This document shows, one piece after another, positions 13,101 to 23,509 of a DNA stretch of 64,000 bases. The stretch comes from Sequoia sempervirens (taxonomy: Eukaryota > Streptophyta > Pinopsida > Cupressales > Cupressaceae), in the NCBI GenBank assembly GCA_007258455.2, contig VDFB02139291.1, positions 1 to 64,000 of the forward strand, given 5' to 3'. A program made the translations under genes and the position numbers. How positions within the stretch are numbered: position 1 is the stretch's first letter; every line of letters starts with the position of its first letter. The notes under the pieces are model-generated. The model worked only from the letters and a program-made list of their open reading frames with translations. It had not been told where the DNA came from and ran no database searches.

Positions 13101-15019
13101 TGAGAGGATTATTTTCTGTTAAGAACGATACTCTGAAGGCATATAAACATAGAATATGGGATGTTATTGAAGATTTTTCTGCTTTCAATATTGTTGCAAT
13201 TCCTAGGAAGCTGAATCAGCATGCTGATAGATTGGCTGCTATAGGGGCACAGTTTGACATTCCTAACAATATTAAAAGGGGGTGTGATCAGCAGCATATT
13301 AAAATTATTGTTAGGCCATCAATTCCTGACAATAATATAAATTGGCAAGTCTTTGAGAGTGATGAACAGATTTTGCAGTTTTTGCTAGAAGAGGATGTTT
13401 TTGCAACATCAAATCAAGATAGGCTAAAAGGGAACTATGAAGATCAGGTGGTGCAGCTCAAGTCTAACAAGTTGCCCAAGGGACTTGTTACATTGGAATC
13501 TATCTTCAATACAGATGATCAAGCCAAAAAGAATAAAACTAGCCTGCTGATTCAGCAAGAACATTATGCAAATTTGGAGATTGAATCGGGTAAGACTTTG
13601 AAGTTTGGAAAAGTAGTTACAGATTCTGAAAAACAGTCTTACATTGAATTATTTCAAGAATTTAGCAATATATTTGCCTGGAAATATGAAGATCTAAAAG
13701 GTTTTGACCCAGCCCTTGCACATCATACTATAGAGTTAGAGCCTAACTCCAAACCCATCAGACAAAAACAGAGACCAATTAACCCCAAATTAGAGCCTCT
13801 TATGCACAAAGAAGTTATGAAGCTGATAGAGAGTAGTATTATATATCCTATTAAACACACTAGTTGGGTGTCTAACCTTGTCCCAGTTAGGAAGAAGAAT
13901 GGGGAGCTGAGATTGTGTGTAGATTTCAGAGATCTAAATAGGGCGTCCTTGAAGGACCGTCACCCATTGCCCTCCATGGAGCAGATCTTGCAGTATGTTT
14001 CTGGTTCAGAGAGGTATTCGTTGTTGGATGGTTATTCAGGATATAACCAAATTCTTGTCAAAGAGGAAGACCAGTTTAAAACAGCTTTTACAACTAAGTG
14101 GGGAACCATGGCTTACCGAAAGATGCCTTTCGGTCTTTCTAACGCAGGTGCAACCTTCCAAAAGGCAATGGAAATGGCTTTCAGCAACCTTATGTATCAG
14201 TTTGTCCTAGTGTATTTGGATGACATCACCATTTATTCAAAGAAAGCGGTAGATCACCTAAGTCATCTAAGACAGATTTTTGAACGCTGCAGGGAGTTTG
14301 GAGTATCTCTCAATCCTAAAAAGTGTGTGTTTGCTGTGCATGAAGGCAAACTATTGGGGTATATTGTTTCTAAGCAAGGAGTCACAGTGGATCCTGAGAG
14401 AGTAGCAGCTATTTTAGAGCTGCCTTTACCATATCACAAAAAGGGGCTGCAGTCTTTCATTGGAAGAATTAATTTTGTAAGGCGTTTTCTGCCTAATATT
14501 GCAGATTTATTGAAACCTTTGACAGCCATGTTAAAGAAAAACATTGTTTTTAGCTGGACTAAAGAAGCAAAGAATAGCTTTCAAGCTATCAAGGAAGCTT
14601 TAGCAGCAGCTCCCGCTTTAATGAACCCAGATTTCAGCAAAGACTTTATCTTGTATGCCTATGGGGGTAGTGAAGTGATATCTGCTATGCTGACCCAGCA
14701 AAGTTCAGAAGGATTGGAACAGCCAATCGCTTTTTTCAGCAAAGGATTGGCAGAGTATGAACAAAGGTATAGTTTTGTTGAAAAACACGTCCTTGCTGTT
14801 GTCAAAAGTCTTAAAAAATTCAGACATTTGTTATCACACAATAAAATTCATTTAAGGGTAGCTCATCCGAGTGTCAAAGAATTTCTGCTCAGCAAGGATT
14901 TGAATGAGAGAAGGGCAGGTTGGATAACCAAAGTCATGGAATATGACATAAGCATTGAAGTTACCAAGCTAGTGAGGGGTAAAGGACTTTGCGAACAGCT
15001 GAGTTGTGAAGGAATTTGA
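10139..15019 (+). CDS. Tat-like Ty3/gypsy gag-pol: Gag, protease, aRNase H, reverse transcriptase, degenerate RNase H
   Basis: A 1626-codon frame; the first in-frame ATG is 10139, since the frame opens after a TGA at 10109. Order along the protein: Ser-rich N-terminus; Gag domain about 155-330 (LPEFTGEGQ to RAENS); Gln/Asn-rich linker; zinc-knuckle-like C485-X2-C488-X3-H492-X4-C497; retropepsin D711SGAT; a plant/archaeal-type RNase H at 915-1045 with D918, E956, D980 and D1030 and E. coli-like D-to-E spacing; reverse transcriptase about 1180-1430 with YLDD at 1359-1362; then an RNase H-like region (1500-1620) in which the first catalytic Asp is lost (LYAYGGSEV), as is usual in Tat elements. 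In the Tat elements I know best (Ogre, Retand) the second RNase H follows the first; here it precedes the RT. No stop or frameshift interrupts it, unlike every neighbour. TGA ends it before the integrase. Confidence 0.92.
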   Translation: MRKVETRSSKSFEYLQLSSPKRKGRTLDRTPHAKRVQTTPPRVYARRGRSLHSERPVRHSASPTVREEPPIAVSGNFNFLKGRSNFGTASVSFSTTITSTFSSFSSTIPASASSVSASISTQTHSMAVPRAFAFVPFNQGSPLNLVQHNDIPLAALKGLPEFTGEGQITPFEHIRDVAALCNVHHVIEENVAVRLLAASFKKKALEWFRSLPVGSIATWDDLGDKFTTFFEDKSDHLSLVEQLTTIKRAPQEQMTDFNIRFQKTWNRIPATVRPSADYAFLYYLKSLNSDISVMIQSMGGLSLPQAYSIAIRAENSLIQAGKIAPRPPMPYFPNIHPNIPLHIPPLAAIPTVSAIETTRNQTYETVGPSTELQEIKSSQQKIEMVLQTLGNELTSMKKQQYQGPRPSFQQYNQQQQGANQPYQNQGFNQQYQQNRQLYQGNYQGQRQNVNQRPFLTHNTVPMNAANQIKDIVPAQNNLAADYEWCFPCNQAHNQATCSNGIINQALMVQNATSSQLDASTEVLEQQRDVHPNETGFLNWQSEEFCGVNGDPTIAMLTRAKKRALEAEPATAGPSFTKNPDIPQKPSNQTQPISNQPHKETIPAAAKTHQKVHPAMPYSIVDSMKRMNVSMTMWDSLSIPGQAEMLKKALSGEDTQEHAAGDREKVVMTNADQVKVMDSKPNVTVQGKDVRPPPFYVSLVIGKNLVHNCMVDSGATCSVMPKRVADQLELKYEPIEKGVVQLDGTSVNSIGLIKNASLTLHACPTFSIPQDIYVIDLPPYFGLCLSREFTAKIGGYLSSDWSHMIFRTRYGTKVNIKSESLAKDIIEPYIPSMMNANCVIFDQDDHAAPVSHTSTAGIPDILLDEWAESSTHRTGSDLVLDAGMGNYMFQEAGSVMPNLVKREDVDSEQHNEVWNMFFDGSRSKHGAGGGAMLVSPDGVEYYAAFRFSFSCTNNTAEYEGLINGLEWARKRGIKALKVHGDSELVVNQVRGLFSVKNDTLKAYKHRIWDVIEDFSAFNIVAIPRKLNQHADRLAAIGAQFDIPNNIKRGCDQQHIKIIVRPSIPDNNINWQVFESDEQILQFLLEEDVFATSNQDRLKGNYEDQVVQLKSNKLPKGLVTLESIFNTDDQAKKNKTSLLIQQEHYANLEIESGKTLKFGKVVTDSEKQSYIELFQEFSNIFAWKYEDLKGFDPALAHHTIELEPNSKPIRQKQRPINPKLEPLMHKEVMKLIESSIIYPIKHTSWVSNLVPVRKKNGELRLCVDFRDLNRASLKDRHPLPSMEQILQYVSGSERYSLLDGYSGYNQILVKEEDQFKTAFTTKWGTMAYRKMPFGLSNAGATFQKAMEMAFSNLMYQFVLVYLDDITIYSKKAVDHLSHLRQIFERCREFGVSLNPKKCVFAVHEGKLLGYIVSKQGVTVDPERVAAILELPLPYHKKGLQSFIGRINFVRRFLPNIADLLKPLTAMLKKNIVFSWTKEAKNSFQAIKEALAAAPALMNPDFSKDFILYAYGGSEVISAMLTQQSSEGLEQPIAFFSKGLAEYEQRYSFVEKHVLAVVKSLKKFRHLLSHNKIHLRVAHPSVKEFLLSKDLNERRAGWITKVMEYDISIEVTKLVRGKGLCEQLSCEGI

Positions 15020-15238
15020 GATGCAAAACAATCTGAAACAGCTTTAGTACTTCGTTTGGCTGATAATGATGGCATGACAACAAGTTGGTTAAAGGATATG
15101 GTCCATTTCCTCAAGACAAGTCAATGCCCACTCGATTTAGATAAGGCGAAACGTAGGTACTATAGGCTGCAATCTATTCCATATGTGCTGATCAATGATA
15201 TTTTATATCGCAAAGAGCTTTTGCTCATTTGTACATAA
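15020..15238 (+). pseudogene. Integrase N-terminal fragment of the Tat-like element
   Basis: After the TGA at 15017 the same frame continues for 72 codons with the segment that links RNase H to integrase in Tat elements (DAKQSETALVL, then WLKDMVHFLKT and VLINDILYRKEL). It stops before the HHCC zinc finger; the integrase core, polypurine tract and 3' LTR are absent. A deletion probably removed them together with the last third of gene copy 1, since unit 1 sequence resumes at once. Confidence 0.8.
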
Positions 15239-15981
15239 CTTTTGCAGGAGAGAGAGATATACGCTGTTCCTACCTTTCCTTCAATATTGCTCGTTCTGTA
15301 TCTGTTCATGCGTTTTTGCTATTATGATGAATTGCTATGCCACTTGGGTTTCATGCAATTATAATGGTGAATTCTTTCCTTAGATCAAATCTGTTTTGTG
15401 TTCAATAAACTTGTCTAGATTGAGCTGATAGATGTGCCACCTTGCCTTCAAGTTGAGAATCTGTACTTAGTTATCGTGTGATGTGTGTGAATAATAAACT
15501 TATTCAGATTGAGCTGATAGTCGTGCCACCTTGCCTTCAAGTTGAAAATTTGTACTTAGTTTATCGTATATTGTTGTTTCCAATAAACTTGTTTAGATTG
15601 AGTTGATAGATGTGCCACCTTGCCTTCAAGTTGAGAATCTATACTTGTTTATCGTCAGATAGTCATCTTTGCTCCATTTCCTCATGCTCTTTTTTCTTGA
15701 GGAAACTGGATAGATTTTAAGTAATTAGCCTAGTTGTAGTTAGTAATCTGCAAAACCAGAAAATACTTAGCTGCAACGTATATAGTTTTCGAGAAAGCCT
15801 TGTACCTCTTACAACTGAGACAAAAAGACAGGATATAGTTTAGTTTACTTTCCTTTTCAAAGCACTTTTTTCAAGCACAACGAGGGAGCTTCCCCTCCTA
15901 ATTTGAAGAGCACTCATTGCGTAGTGTGCATAGCTGTCCGTACCAACTCTTACTCCAGAGGTGCTAGTTGTTAGGCCAACA
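15239..15981 (+). mobile_element. Unit 1, right end (R/U5-like part of a plus-strand giant LTR)
   Basis: This block is the reverse complement of 41995-42560 in unit 4: 90-bp repeats, then the 'gggagcttcccctcctaat' word (15890), then the terminus 'gttaggccaaca' at 15981. In unit 4 the same terminus is flanked by a verified target duplication. The following bases aacat (15982-15986) would be the target duplication of unit 1; the other side is out of the window. Confidence 0.65.
15407..15665 (+). repeat. Three ~90-bp tandem repeats near the end of unit 1
   Basis: Three copies start near 15407, 15498 and 15587; each contains 'gattgagctgatag' and 'gccaccttgccttcaagtt'. The reverse complement of the same repeat occurs three times in unit 4 (42307-42560). 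Confidence 0.9.
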
Positions 15982-16443
15982 AACATGGAAATCCCAAGAA
16001 GGGAAAAACCACAATGAGGATTAGCTCAGAATTAAAGTAATATCGATACCAAATACAATAGGCTCACTACCCAAAAGAAAGAAGGGCTCACTCCCAGATT
16101 ATAGAAACCCTAAAATCACCTCGAGTCAACTACAGTCTTGCAATGGATGCAAGATTATTGCTAAACCCTAATAAAGCAAACTATATAGTTAACCGGAAAG
16201 CTACCATCAGTTAACCAGTACAATTAATCTAAATGGACAATGTGCAAGCATGAACTTCCTTATTAAAAGCAAGTTAACTAGAACACTACCATCAGTTAAC
16301 GAAAACCCTAAATGTAACTCCAAGTGAACATAGATAATCTCAGAATAGACATGCATGAGATGTGACGGCGAGTTAACTTGAAAAGGTAACAGTAAGTTTA
16401 ACTCCTGTGTTTAATGTCTATCCTGAGAGGTGGGAACTGAAGT

Positions 16444-18335
16444 CTACTGGCCGTGATCTCGAGCAACCAACCCCTCCACGAGGTTGTTGACTGCGTCACT
16501 GTCTGGAGCACTGATACTCTGCTGAAGGATACTGTGTCTATGCAGCATGTCTTCACCAGCTGTGATCTGACATTGAAGTTCACCTTTGCTCCTGGTCGCT
16601 TCATCGAACAACATTGACATGACTGTAAGTTGATTAATCCTACATCCAATAGTCTCTCCACTGAAAATACTATGAACGAGTGCTTGGAGCTCTGACTGTA
16701 TGTCAGCAAGCTCAACATACGCACCACCCTCAATTTGATACTGGCACGGTATGCGGGACACGAGAGTTCTCACATACCGAAGCGCACTAGTAACCTGCTC
16801 TCTACTCTTAGCCAACTTTGATGCCATCGTTTCTCCTATCTTCGCCTTGAATACCAACTGTGTCTTCCAAGCGTAGATAGCTTCTTTATCTTCTGCATCT
16901 GTGACTAATTCATATGCTGCACTCAGGTGAGCAATCATAATCTCATCCCGTGGTTTGTCAATCGCCATGTCTCGCTCCTCATCTTGGAGACGTAGATGGA
17001 GTTCATGTGCGTTGTACCGCAACTAGTATAACTTTGCAAGCATAGAGCGACCTTTTGCAACAAATTCGTCCTCCCACTCCTCCAAACGCTTGCCGTATGC
17101 AACAAGGTGATTAAGCTGACCTTGTTCTGCTGGTGGCTCTAGCATCGGCGGGAGTGTAGCAATGACATCTGACCTGTGTACAAGGCTAGAAATGTACTGA
17201 CGAATCTGCTTGATTTCAGCCTTGAGGGATGCTTTGTCTTCTCCGTCTTTAATCATCCTATCCCTTGTGTTGTCTGTAGCAACATGTAGGAGATCAACTT
17301 GTGTCTGGCGGGTGCTTTGACCAAGGTTGACTGTGACCACCTCGAAGTCCTGAACCTCAATCTCGCTCAGACTCTTCCCCTCTGGAGGTATAACAGTCTC
17401 AACGACGATTTCCATATCAACATTCCTCTCCATGTGGACCTGTTTCTTGATCCTCTTGTTTGGCGCATCCTGGTATACATGATCGAAGTTTGAATGGTTA
17501 AGGACATAGGATGGCTACCTTCTCTTCCTTCCCAGTTGAGCCTCAATCCAAGACTGGTCTCGACTAATGCCACTGGAAGGATCTGTGCTAGCAATGAGAG
17601 GCTCCGACGAGAGTGAATATGTAGAGCTACTATGAGGTGGAGAATCTAAGTCCAATTGAATGTGAATCGGGACTGGAGACTGCTTAGGTGTAGGTGATGG
17701 AACACGAGGCTGTATCTCAGGCTCTGGAAAACTCTAAACTGGCCTTTGAACTGGCTCTCTGACAGGCTCCGTGTGTTTATCAATGGCAAGTGCCTTCCCT
17801 TCTGAATTGTTAGGCGCTTGACTCTTCTTTGGAGGATTACTCTTTTTTTGTTTGGGTTTAGACGAGGAAGGTAGTGAAGGATCCACCACTGGCGGCTCTG
17901 CTCCAGGCACATTTACCCTCCTAGTCTTCTTGCTGTCGAGGGAAAGTATACTGTTTTGGATAACTCTACTTGACCTCTCCTTTACTGATGAATACTCCTT
18001 GGCATACCAATCAACTGCCGGCAATGGTTGTGTATCAACCTGCTCTCTGAAAAACTGAGGAAGTACATCTCCCTCATCATCTGATAAGCCTCGCACATCT
18101 TTTGCCAAGAAGACAAAAATCTGCAGGAGAGAGAAACGGCCATAGCTATGTGTGCGCACTTCAAAGTCATCGTCATAGTTCGCCCAATAATCCTCCATTG
18201 TAGGCTTGTGGTATGAGCGAATGCCAAGACGCTCTGAATAACAACCCCAAGGATCATAGGTGCAAGTATCAATAAGATACTTGAGTTTGCAATTCTCCAA
18301 CTCCTGTCCTACAACGTTGTCATCAACTGCCGTTC
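16444..18335 (-). pseudogene. Unit gene, copy 2, C-terminal two thirds
   Basis: This continues the gene from 27500 after the chromovirus insertion: the sequence either side of the insertion aligns continuously with copy 1 around its position 4155. Visible parts: an ELENCKLKYLIDTC region, GLSDDEGDVLPQF, a basic Pro/Ser/Lys-rich middle, a block like LGRKRR..PSY, then EDKASLKAEIKQIRQYISSLV and a helical C-terminal domain ending EGLVARDHGQ at 16444. A TAG at 17023 lies exactly where copy 4 also has TAG and copy 5 has Gln. One or two frameshifts lie between 17430 and 17740. Function unknown. Confidence 0.7.
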
Positions 18336-20124
18336 AGTAATGTCCCCTTCTCATTAGTGATCAACCCAGTAGTTCATCAACCTATTCCGGAGACCCGTAG
18401 GCTTGATTGAGGTGAAATTAGGGTTTCCTTGCTTGGAGGTTTTGTGGCATTTCTAAGTGTTTACTATTTTTAGTAAATACTATTTATGGCAGTGAGTAGT
18501 TGTCAGCTCTTCAGTTCTTCATTTTTCAGTTGGAGCAGTTGCTTGGGTTTGAGTTTTGGCTTTAAAAAGCATTATGTTGGTAAAATAATTCATTTCAAGG
18601 CAATATTATTATAATTTCATGTTGACCCATAGCCTAGTGCTCTAACTTCAAGTTGTGTTAAAAAAGGGACATGAAGGGGGGGACGCCTTCATTAAAGGAA
18701 ATTATATTTTTTATTAAGTTTTTATATTGTCTGGGAATGGACGCCACTTGAGGAGGAATTAATAAATTTTTGAAATTTGAAAAGTTTCAAATGTGGCTTT
18801 TGGCGTACCTTGATGGGTATTGAAGAGTCATCTCATTTTCTTTAAAATGAAGCTTTGCTCCAGCATTTGGCATCCATGAATCTATGCTAATGTTATGTTG
18901 TCGAAATGACAACTTGGTTTTTACTTCGAGGGATGCTTACCTCCTAGTTTCAATCCAATTTCGTGTTTGAAAGATAACACCTAGGTGGTATTTCTTGCTG
19001 CTTCTCATTCAGACTAGCAGATGGAGTTCAATTGTTGAAGAATTTTGGAATTTTTGTCAATTTTGAGTTGTTGGTTCATCTAACAGCTGAAAGTGGTTTT
19101 TGTTCACAGCTCTTTGATCAAATTGAATATGGTTCTGGGCATTTTTGATAAGTGATTGTTTACTATGGGCGACCCTTTCTACCAAATTTGAGATTTTATT
19201 ATCAAGTATTTGATTTTTTAGAACAAATCGCCCCTCCCAGCTTGCCCGTACCTTTCATGGAGGCATTGAAATTCGTGCCAAAAGATTGAAGGTGTTTTGA
19301 AGCTGTTTCTTTATTGCAATTTGGGCGCCAACCTCCTAGAACGCATTTGCATTTGATTTCATTCAATTTGGAGGTAAAATGAGAGAGTTATGAACATTTC
19401 ATTGATTCACAGTTTGCTGGTTGTTCATTTTCAGTTTGCTGGTTATTATTATCAGACTTCTAGTAGTTCAGATTTTGGTTCATGTTTCAACATTTGAGAG
19501 ATAATTAATTGTGTGGGATCATCTAGTTCTTATGTGCTTTGAAGCTATTGTAGTTTTGATGTAATTTTGCAGCTCTTTCTCATATTGTAAGACTGTAAAC
19601 AGTAGTACTGTTCCAATCCTTTATTGCTACAATTATTTCATTTAATTTCAAATTAAGCACCCCTGGATGGTTTACCACCAGTGTGGAGAATGAATGTTTA
19701 ATTTTTCCTTGTACCCACTTTCAAGTAGTGAATCCCCACTGTTGAGTGGATACCTGCCGTAGCGGATGAATTAGTTAGTGTTGAAAACTTCCATGGCTGG
19801 TTATCCGCCTAAGTTTGTTTCAGTTTTGTCATAAGTACTCCGCCATATGCTATCACCTCGCCTTCCAAGGATTTTGGTGAACATTCTTGGTGTTGAGTTT
19901 TATCTTTTTACTTCAGTTGTAATCAGTTTCAGTTATTGAGTTATTTAGATCCTAGGGATCGTCTGACCATATTCCCGCCCCTCCTCCCTAATCCGGTCTT
20001 AGGGCGCATTCTTGGTTAGAGTTACTATTCTGCATCGTTTTGGTTTTGGAGCTAACCTTAATGGGTGCGTGTTGCATTGTAATTGATATTAAAAATCAAG
20101 AAAAAATTGAGAGGGTATTTTTCA
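18336..20124 (+). repeat. 5' LTR of the chromovirus
   Basis: It runs from (a/t)GTAATGTCCCC to TTTTTCA, 1789 bp. It is near-identical over most of its length to 24972-26691. The first base of the TG terminus is mutated here. The two LTRs differ at several sites per 100 bases, often C/T or G/A, so the insertion is old. It contains 'tttactatttttagtaaatac' words common to the other TGTAATG-type LTRs in the window. Confidence 0.9.
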
Positions 20125-20125
20125 G

Positions 20126-20142
20126 TGGTATCAAAGTAGAAG
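20126..20142 (+). other. Primer-binding site of the chromovirus (tRNA-Met type)
   Basis: TGGTATCAAAGTAGAAG begins two bases after the LTR end. It is a decayed form of TGGTATCAGAGC, the initiator-Met primer site common in plant chromoviruses. Confidence 0.75.
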
Positions 20143-20180
20143 ACCTTGCCATCCTGTGACATTCAGCAGTCAGTTGTCTG

Positions 20181-21640
20181 ATGAGTGAAAGAGAAACCAG
20201 ACCATTCGCCACAAGTCAGGCGAGAACTCAACATCAGTTTCCACCCATTTCAGAGGCAGGGACATTTTCAGAGGCTTTGAAAGATCTTGGTGAAACAGTT
20301 GAAGGTACTGGGAAAATAGTTGAAGGAGCTAGTAAAACAATTGAAAACATGTTGGAAAGTCTTAGGAAAGCTTATGAAGAAAAGGAGGCAAGGATGGAAA
20401 AAAAGTTTGACGGGATGATTGACATGATGTCCCGATTGTTGTCAAAATTGGATCAGCAAACAGCCCATAATATCATTCAGACCCAAAATAATCAAACTAG
20501 TGAAAATAGTGGAGTTAATGGAAATAACAACAAGAACAGTCCTGAGGTGAATAGAAGTGATAGGATTGTGGGACAGCAGATTGCAACCACTAGTGGATCT
20601 TCCGCTAGACCTCTCTTTCCTACGTTCACTCCAAGGGAGGAACAACCACAAGGGGAGGCTGCTATTCCTTTTGCAGATGATGCTCGACAAGCATATATGG
20701 AGTATGCTTCTCCACCCCCTGATATGAGAGAAGTTGGACCTTTGATCAATTCATGAATCAAAGGAGTAGGAGAAATGGTGGAAGAAACAAGCATCGTCCT
20801 CCTATGATGCCTTGAAATGATTTTCAACAAGCTTTGGGAAATATAACTTTGGACTATTTTAATGGTAGTAATAAGTATACAGCCAGGGCATGGGTGCAGA
20901 AATTGGATAACTATCTTTCACTCAGACCAATGCCGGAAGAAGATGCAATTAAATTTGCCACATTGCACTTGGACGGAGTGGCCCATGAATGGTGGACTCA
21001 CGGTTTGGTCACTCATGGCCATAACCTCATCCGCACCTATGAAGAATTTACCAACAAGCTGATTGAAAGATTTGATACCAAGGATCCTAAGTTGAGATTT
21101 TGGGAATTGGCGCAGCTGACGCAACAAGGATCTTTAGAAACTTATGTGGCTGATTTTAAGAGATTATTAGTAATGGTGCCTAACATTACTGAGAGAAGAC
21201 TTGTGGTTCTATTTTCTGAAGGATTAATGGAACCTTTGAAGGGATGGGTCAAAGCCTTTGATCCACCAACCTTAGATGAAGCCATCTAAAAGGCTAGAGG
21301 CATGGAGTTGGAAGCTCCAAGGCCAAAGTTTCATTCAAAAACTTTTAGTCATAAGAAGGATTAAAAACATTCTTCAAATCAGCCAAAGAAGTTTCCGCCA
21401 AAGATGTCAGAAGAGCTCTGAGAGCAGCTTAGAAAAGATGGTGTTTGCTATACTTGTCATGAACCTTGGGTTAAGGGTCACCGTTGCTATGGAAGAGGCA
21501 AAGCACATCAAATGGAGGGCTATTCTGATTATGGATCAGAATCTGATTCGTCTGATCAGTAATACGAATCAGCAAGCAGTGATAGTGAAGAAGCTCCAAA
21601 AGAGAAGCCTAATGAGGTTTGAGATGGTAGTGCTTTAGCA
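20181..21640 (+). pseudogene. Chromovirus gag (decayed)
   Basis: Starts at ATG 20181 (MSERETRPF), with an N-terminal part predicted to coil around residues 40-75. A frameshift near 20745 precedes the retrotransposon Gag domain (20834-21289, with AHEWW, LIERFDT and LETYVADFKRL). A zinc knuckle CYTC...GHRC lies at 21446-21487, the form typical of plant chromoviruses. Stops at 21287, 21419 and others interrupt it. The protein would form the particle core. Confidence 0.85.
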
Positions 21641-21685
21641 CAATTATCAAGTTTTCAAAAAAATGAATCCTTTCGGGTTCGTGGA

Positions 21686-23500
21686 GTGGTTGGTTCTCAA
21701 AGGATTGTTGTTCTAATTGATACTGGAGCAACTTACAACTTCATTGACGAAGGATTGGTAACAAAGAGAGGCTTGAAGACTGAAGAGTTTGAAGGCTTCA
21801 AAGTGATGGTAGCTGATGGTTTCACCATGTCATGCACAGAGAAGATTCCTAACCTTTGTATACAGTTAGGAAATTATGAAGTAAAGAATGATTTCTATGT
21901 TGTGGGTATTGGTGATACCGATGCCGTCTTGGGAATACAATGGCTGTGATCTCTTGGAGAGATCACATTGAATCTACAAACAATGGAGCTGAAATTTCAA
22001 GTTGATGGGAAGAAGGTTGTTTTGAGAGGGATGTCAAATGTGGGCCCTCGAATTGTGTCCTTGAAGAGAATGGAAAGGATGATCCATCATGATCAAGTTG
22101 AATGGGCAGTAGAGTGTTTAGTCCTACCAACTGATCTAGTGGAAGAGAAAAGGCAATATCATCCTGATATTCAAGCCTTACTTTCAAAGAAGAGTAAAGT
22201 CGTTGGTAGCCTACCTCCTGGGAGACCTCCTGAAAGAGGTTTCGAGCATGTGATTGAACTAGAAGAAGGAGAAAAGCCAGTCATCACCACGCCTTACCAT
22301 TATCCAAAGAAGCAGAAAGATGAAATCGAAAAATCCATCGAGGAGCTTTTGGAGATGGAGTTCATTCGGCCAAGCAAAAGCCCTTTTGCTTCAGCAATGG
22401 TGCTGGTTAGAAAGAAAGATGGCACAATGCGTATGTGTTGACTATCGCGCATTGAATTAGAAGACGATCAAGAATAGATATCCTATTCCTAGGATAGATG
22501 AGCTTATTGATGAGCTCCATGGGGCTATGCATTTCTCGAAGATTGATCTTTGTTCAGGCTACCACCAAATTAGGATGAGGGAGGTGGATATAGAGAAGAC
22601 AATTTTTAGATGCCATTTTGGGCATTTTGAATTTCTTGTTATGCCATTTGGTTTGACAAATGCCCCAACTACATTCCAATTTTGTATGAACAAGATTTTT
22701 AGACAGTAGTTGAGGAAGTTCGTGCTCATCTTCTTCGACGATATTCTCATCTTCAGTAAGGGGAAGAGCACCTCAAGCACTTAGAAGAAGTGCTTAGCAT
22801 ATTGGAAGCAGAATGTTTGTTTGCTAAAAAATCAAAGTGTGAGTTCAGAATGATGAAGCTGCTATATCTCGGCCATATCATCAGTGCTGAGGGTGTCAAA
22901 GTTGATCCTGAGAAGATTAAAGCCATCCTTGATTGGTCACCTCCAAAGAATATTTCTCATTTGAGAGGATTTTTGGGGTTGTGTGGATTCTACAGAAGAT
23001 TTGTCAAGGGATATTCTCACATGGCAGCCCCCCTTATAGATTTTACAAAGAAAGGATCTTTCCTATGGACTGATAAGGCACAAAGAGTTTTTGATAAGTT
23101 CAAGCACATAATGAGCTCATGTCCAGTGTTTTCCCTACCGGATTTCACAAAGCCCTTTGAGTTGCAATTCAATGCTTCAGGTGAGGGAGTTGGAGCTGTT
23201 CTCATGCAAGACAAGCACCCCATTGTCTTTGAGAGCAGAAAGTTGAGAGGAGTAGAAAAATCTTACTCAATTTATGACAAAGAAATGCTTGCTATCATGC
23301 ACGCATTGTCTAAGTTTTGTCAATATTTGGTGGGGAGTAAATTTGTTGTTAAGACTGATCACAATAGTCTTAAACATTTTATGTGCCAAAAAGATTTGAA
23401 TGAAAGGCAACAAAAGTGGGTAAGTAAGCTCCAAGCTTATGACTTTGACATTGAGTATGTCAAAGGAAAGAACAATATAGTTGCAGATGCCCTATGAAGA
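21686..23500 (+). pseudogene. Chromovirus protease, reverse transcriptase and RNase H (decayed)
   Basis: It is in the same frame as gag. Retropepsin has VLIDTGATYNF (about 21710-21745). Reverse transcriptase spans 21968-22900: [31 protein letters not shown], and a catalytic F-DDIL motif near 22732 after a TAG (22707) that follows CAG. The RNase H region (23150-23450) has LQFNASGEGVGAVL, where Asn replaces the expected first Asp, then DKEMLAIMHAL and KTDHNSLKHF. Frameshifts lie near 22440 and 22760. Not functional. Confidence 0.9.
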
Positions 23501-23509
23501 AGACCTTAT

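Noticed and set aside
15231..15235. gtaca here as the right target duplication of the Tat-like element (left copy 5305-5309)
   Set aside because: It is not preceded by an LTR end (CA) and lies within the integrase-linked frame; probably chance.
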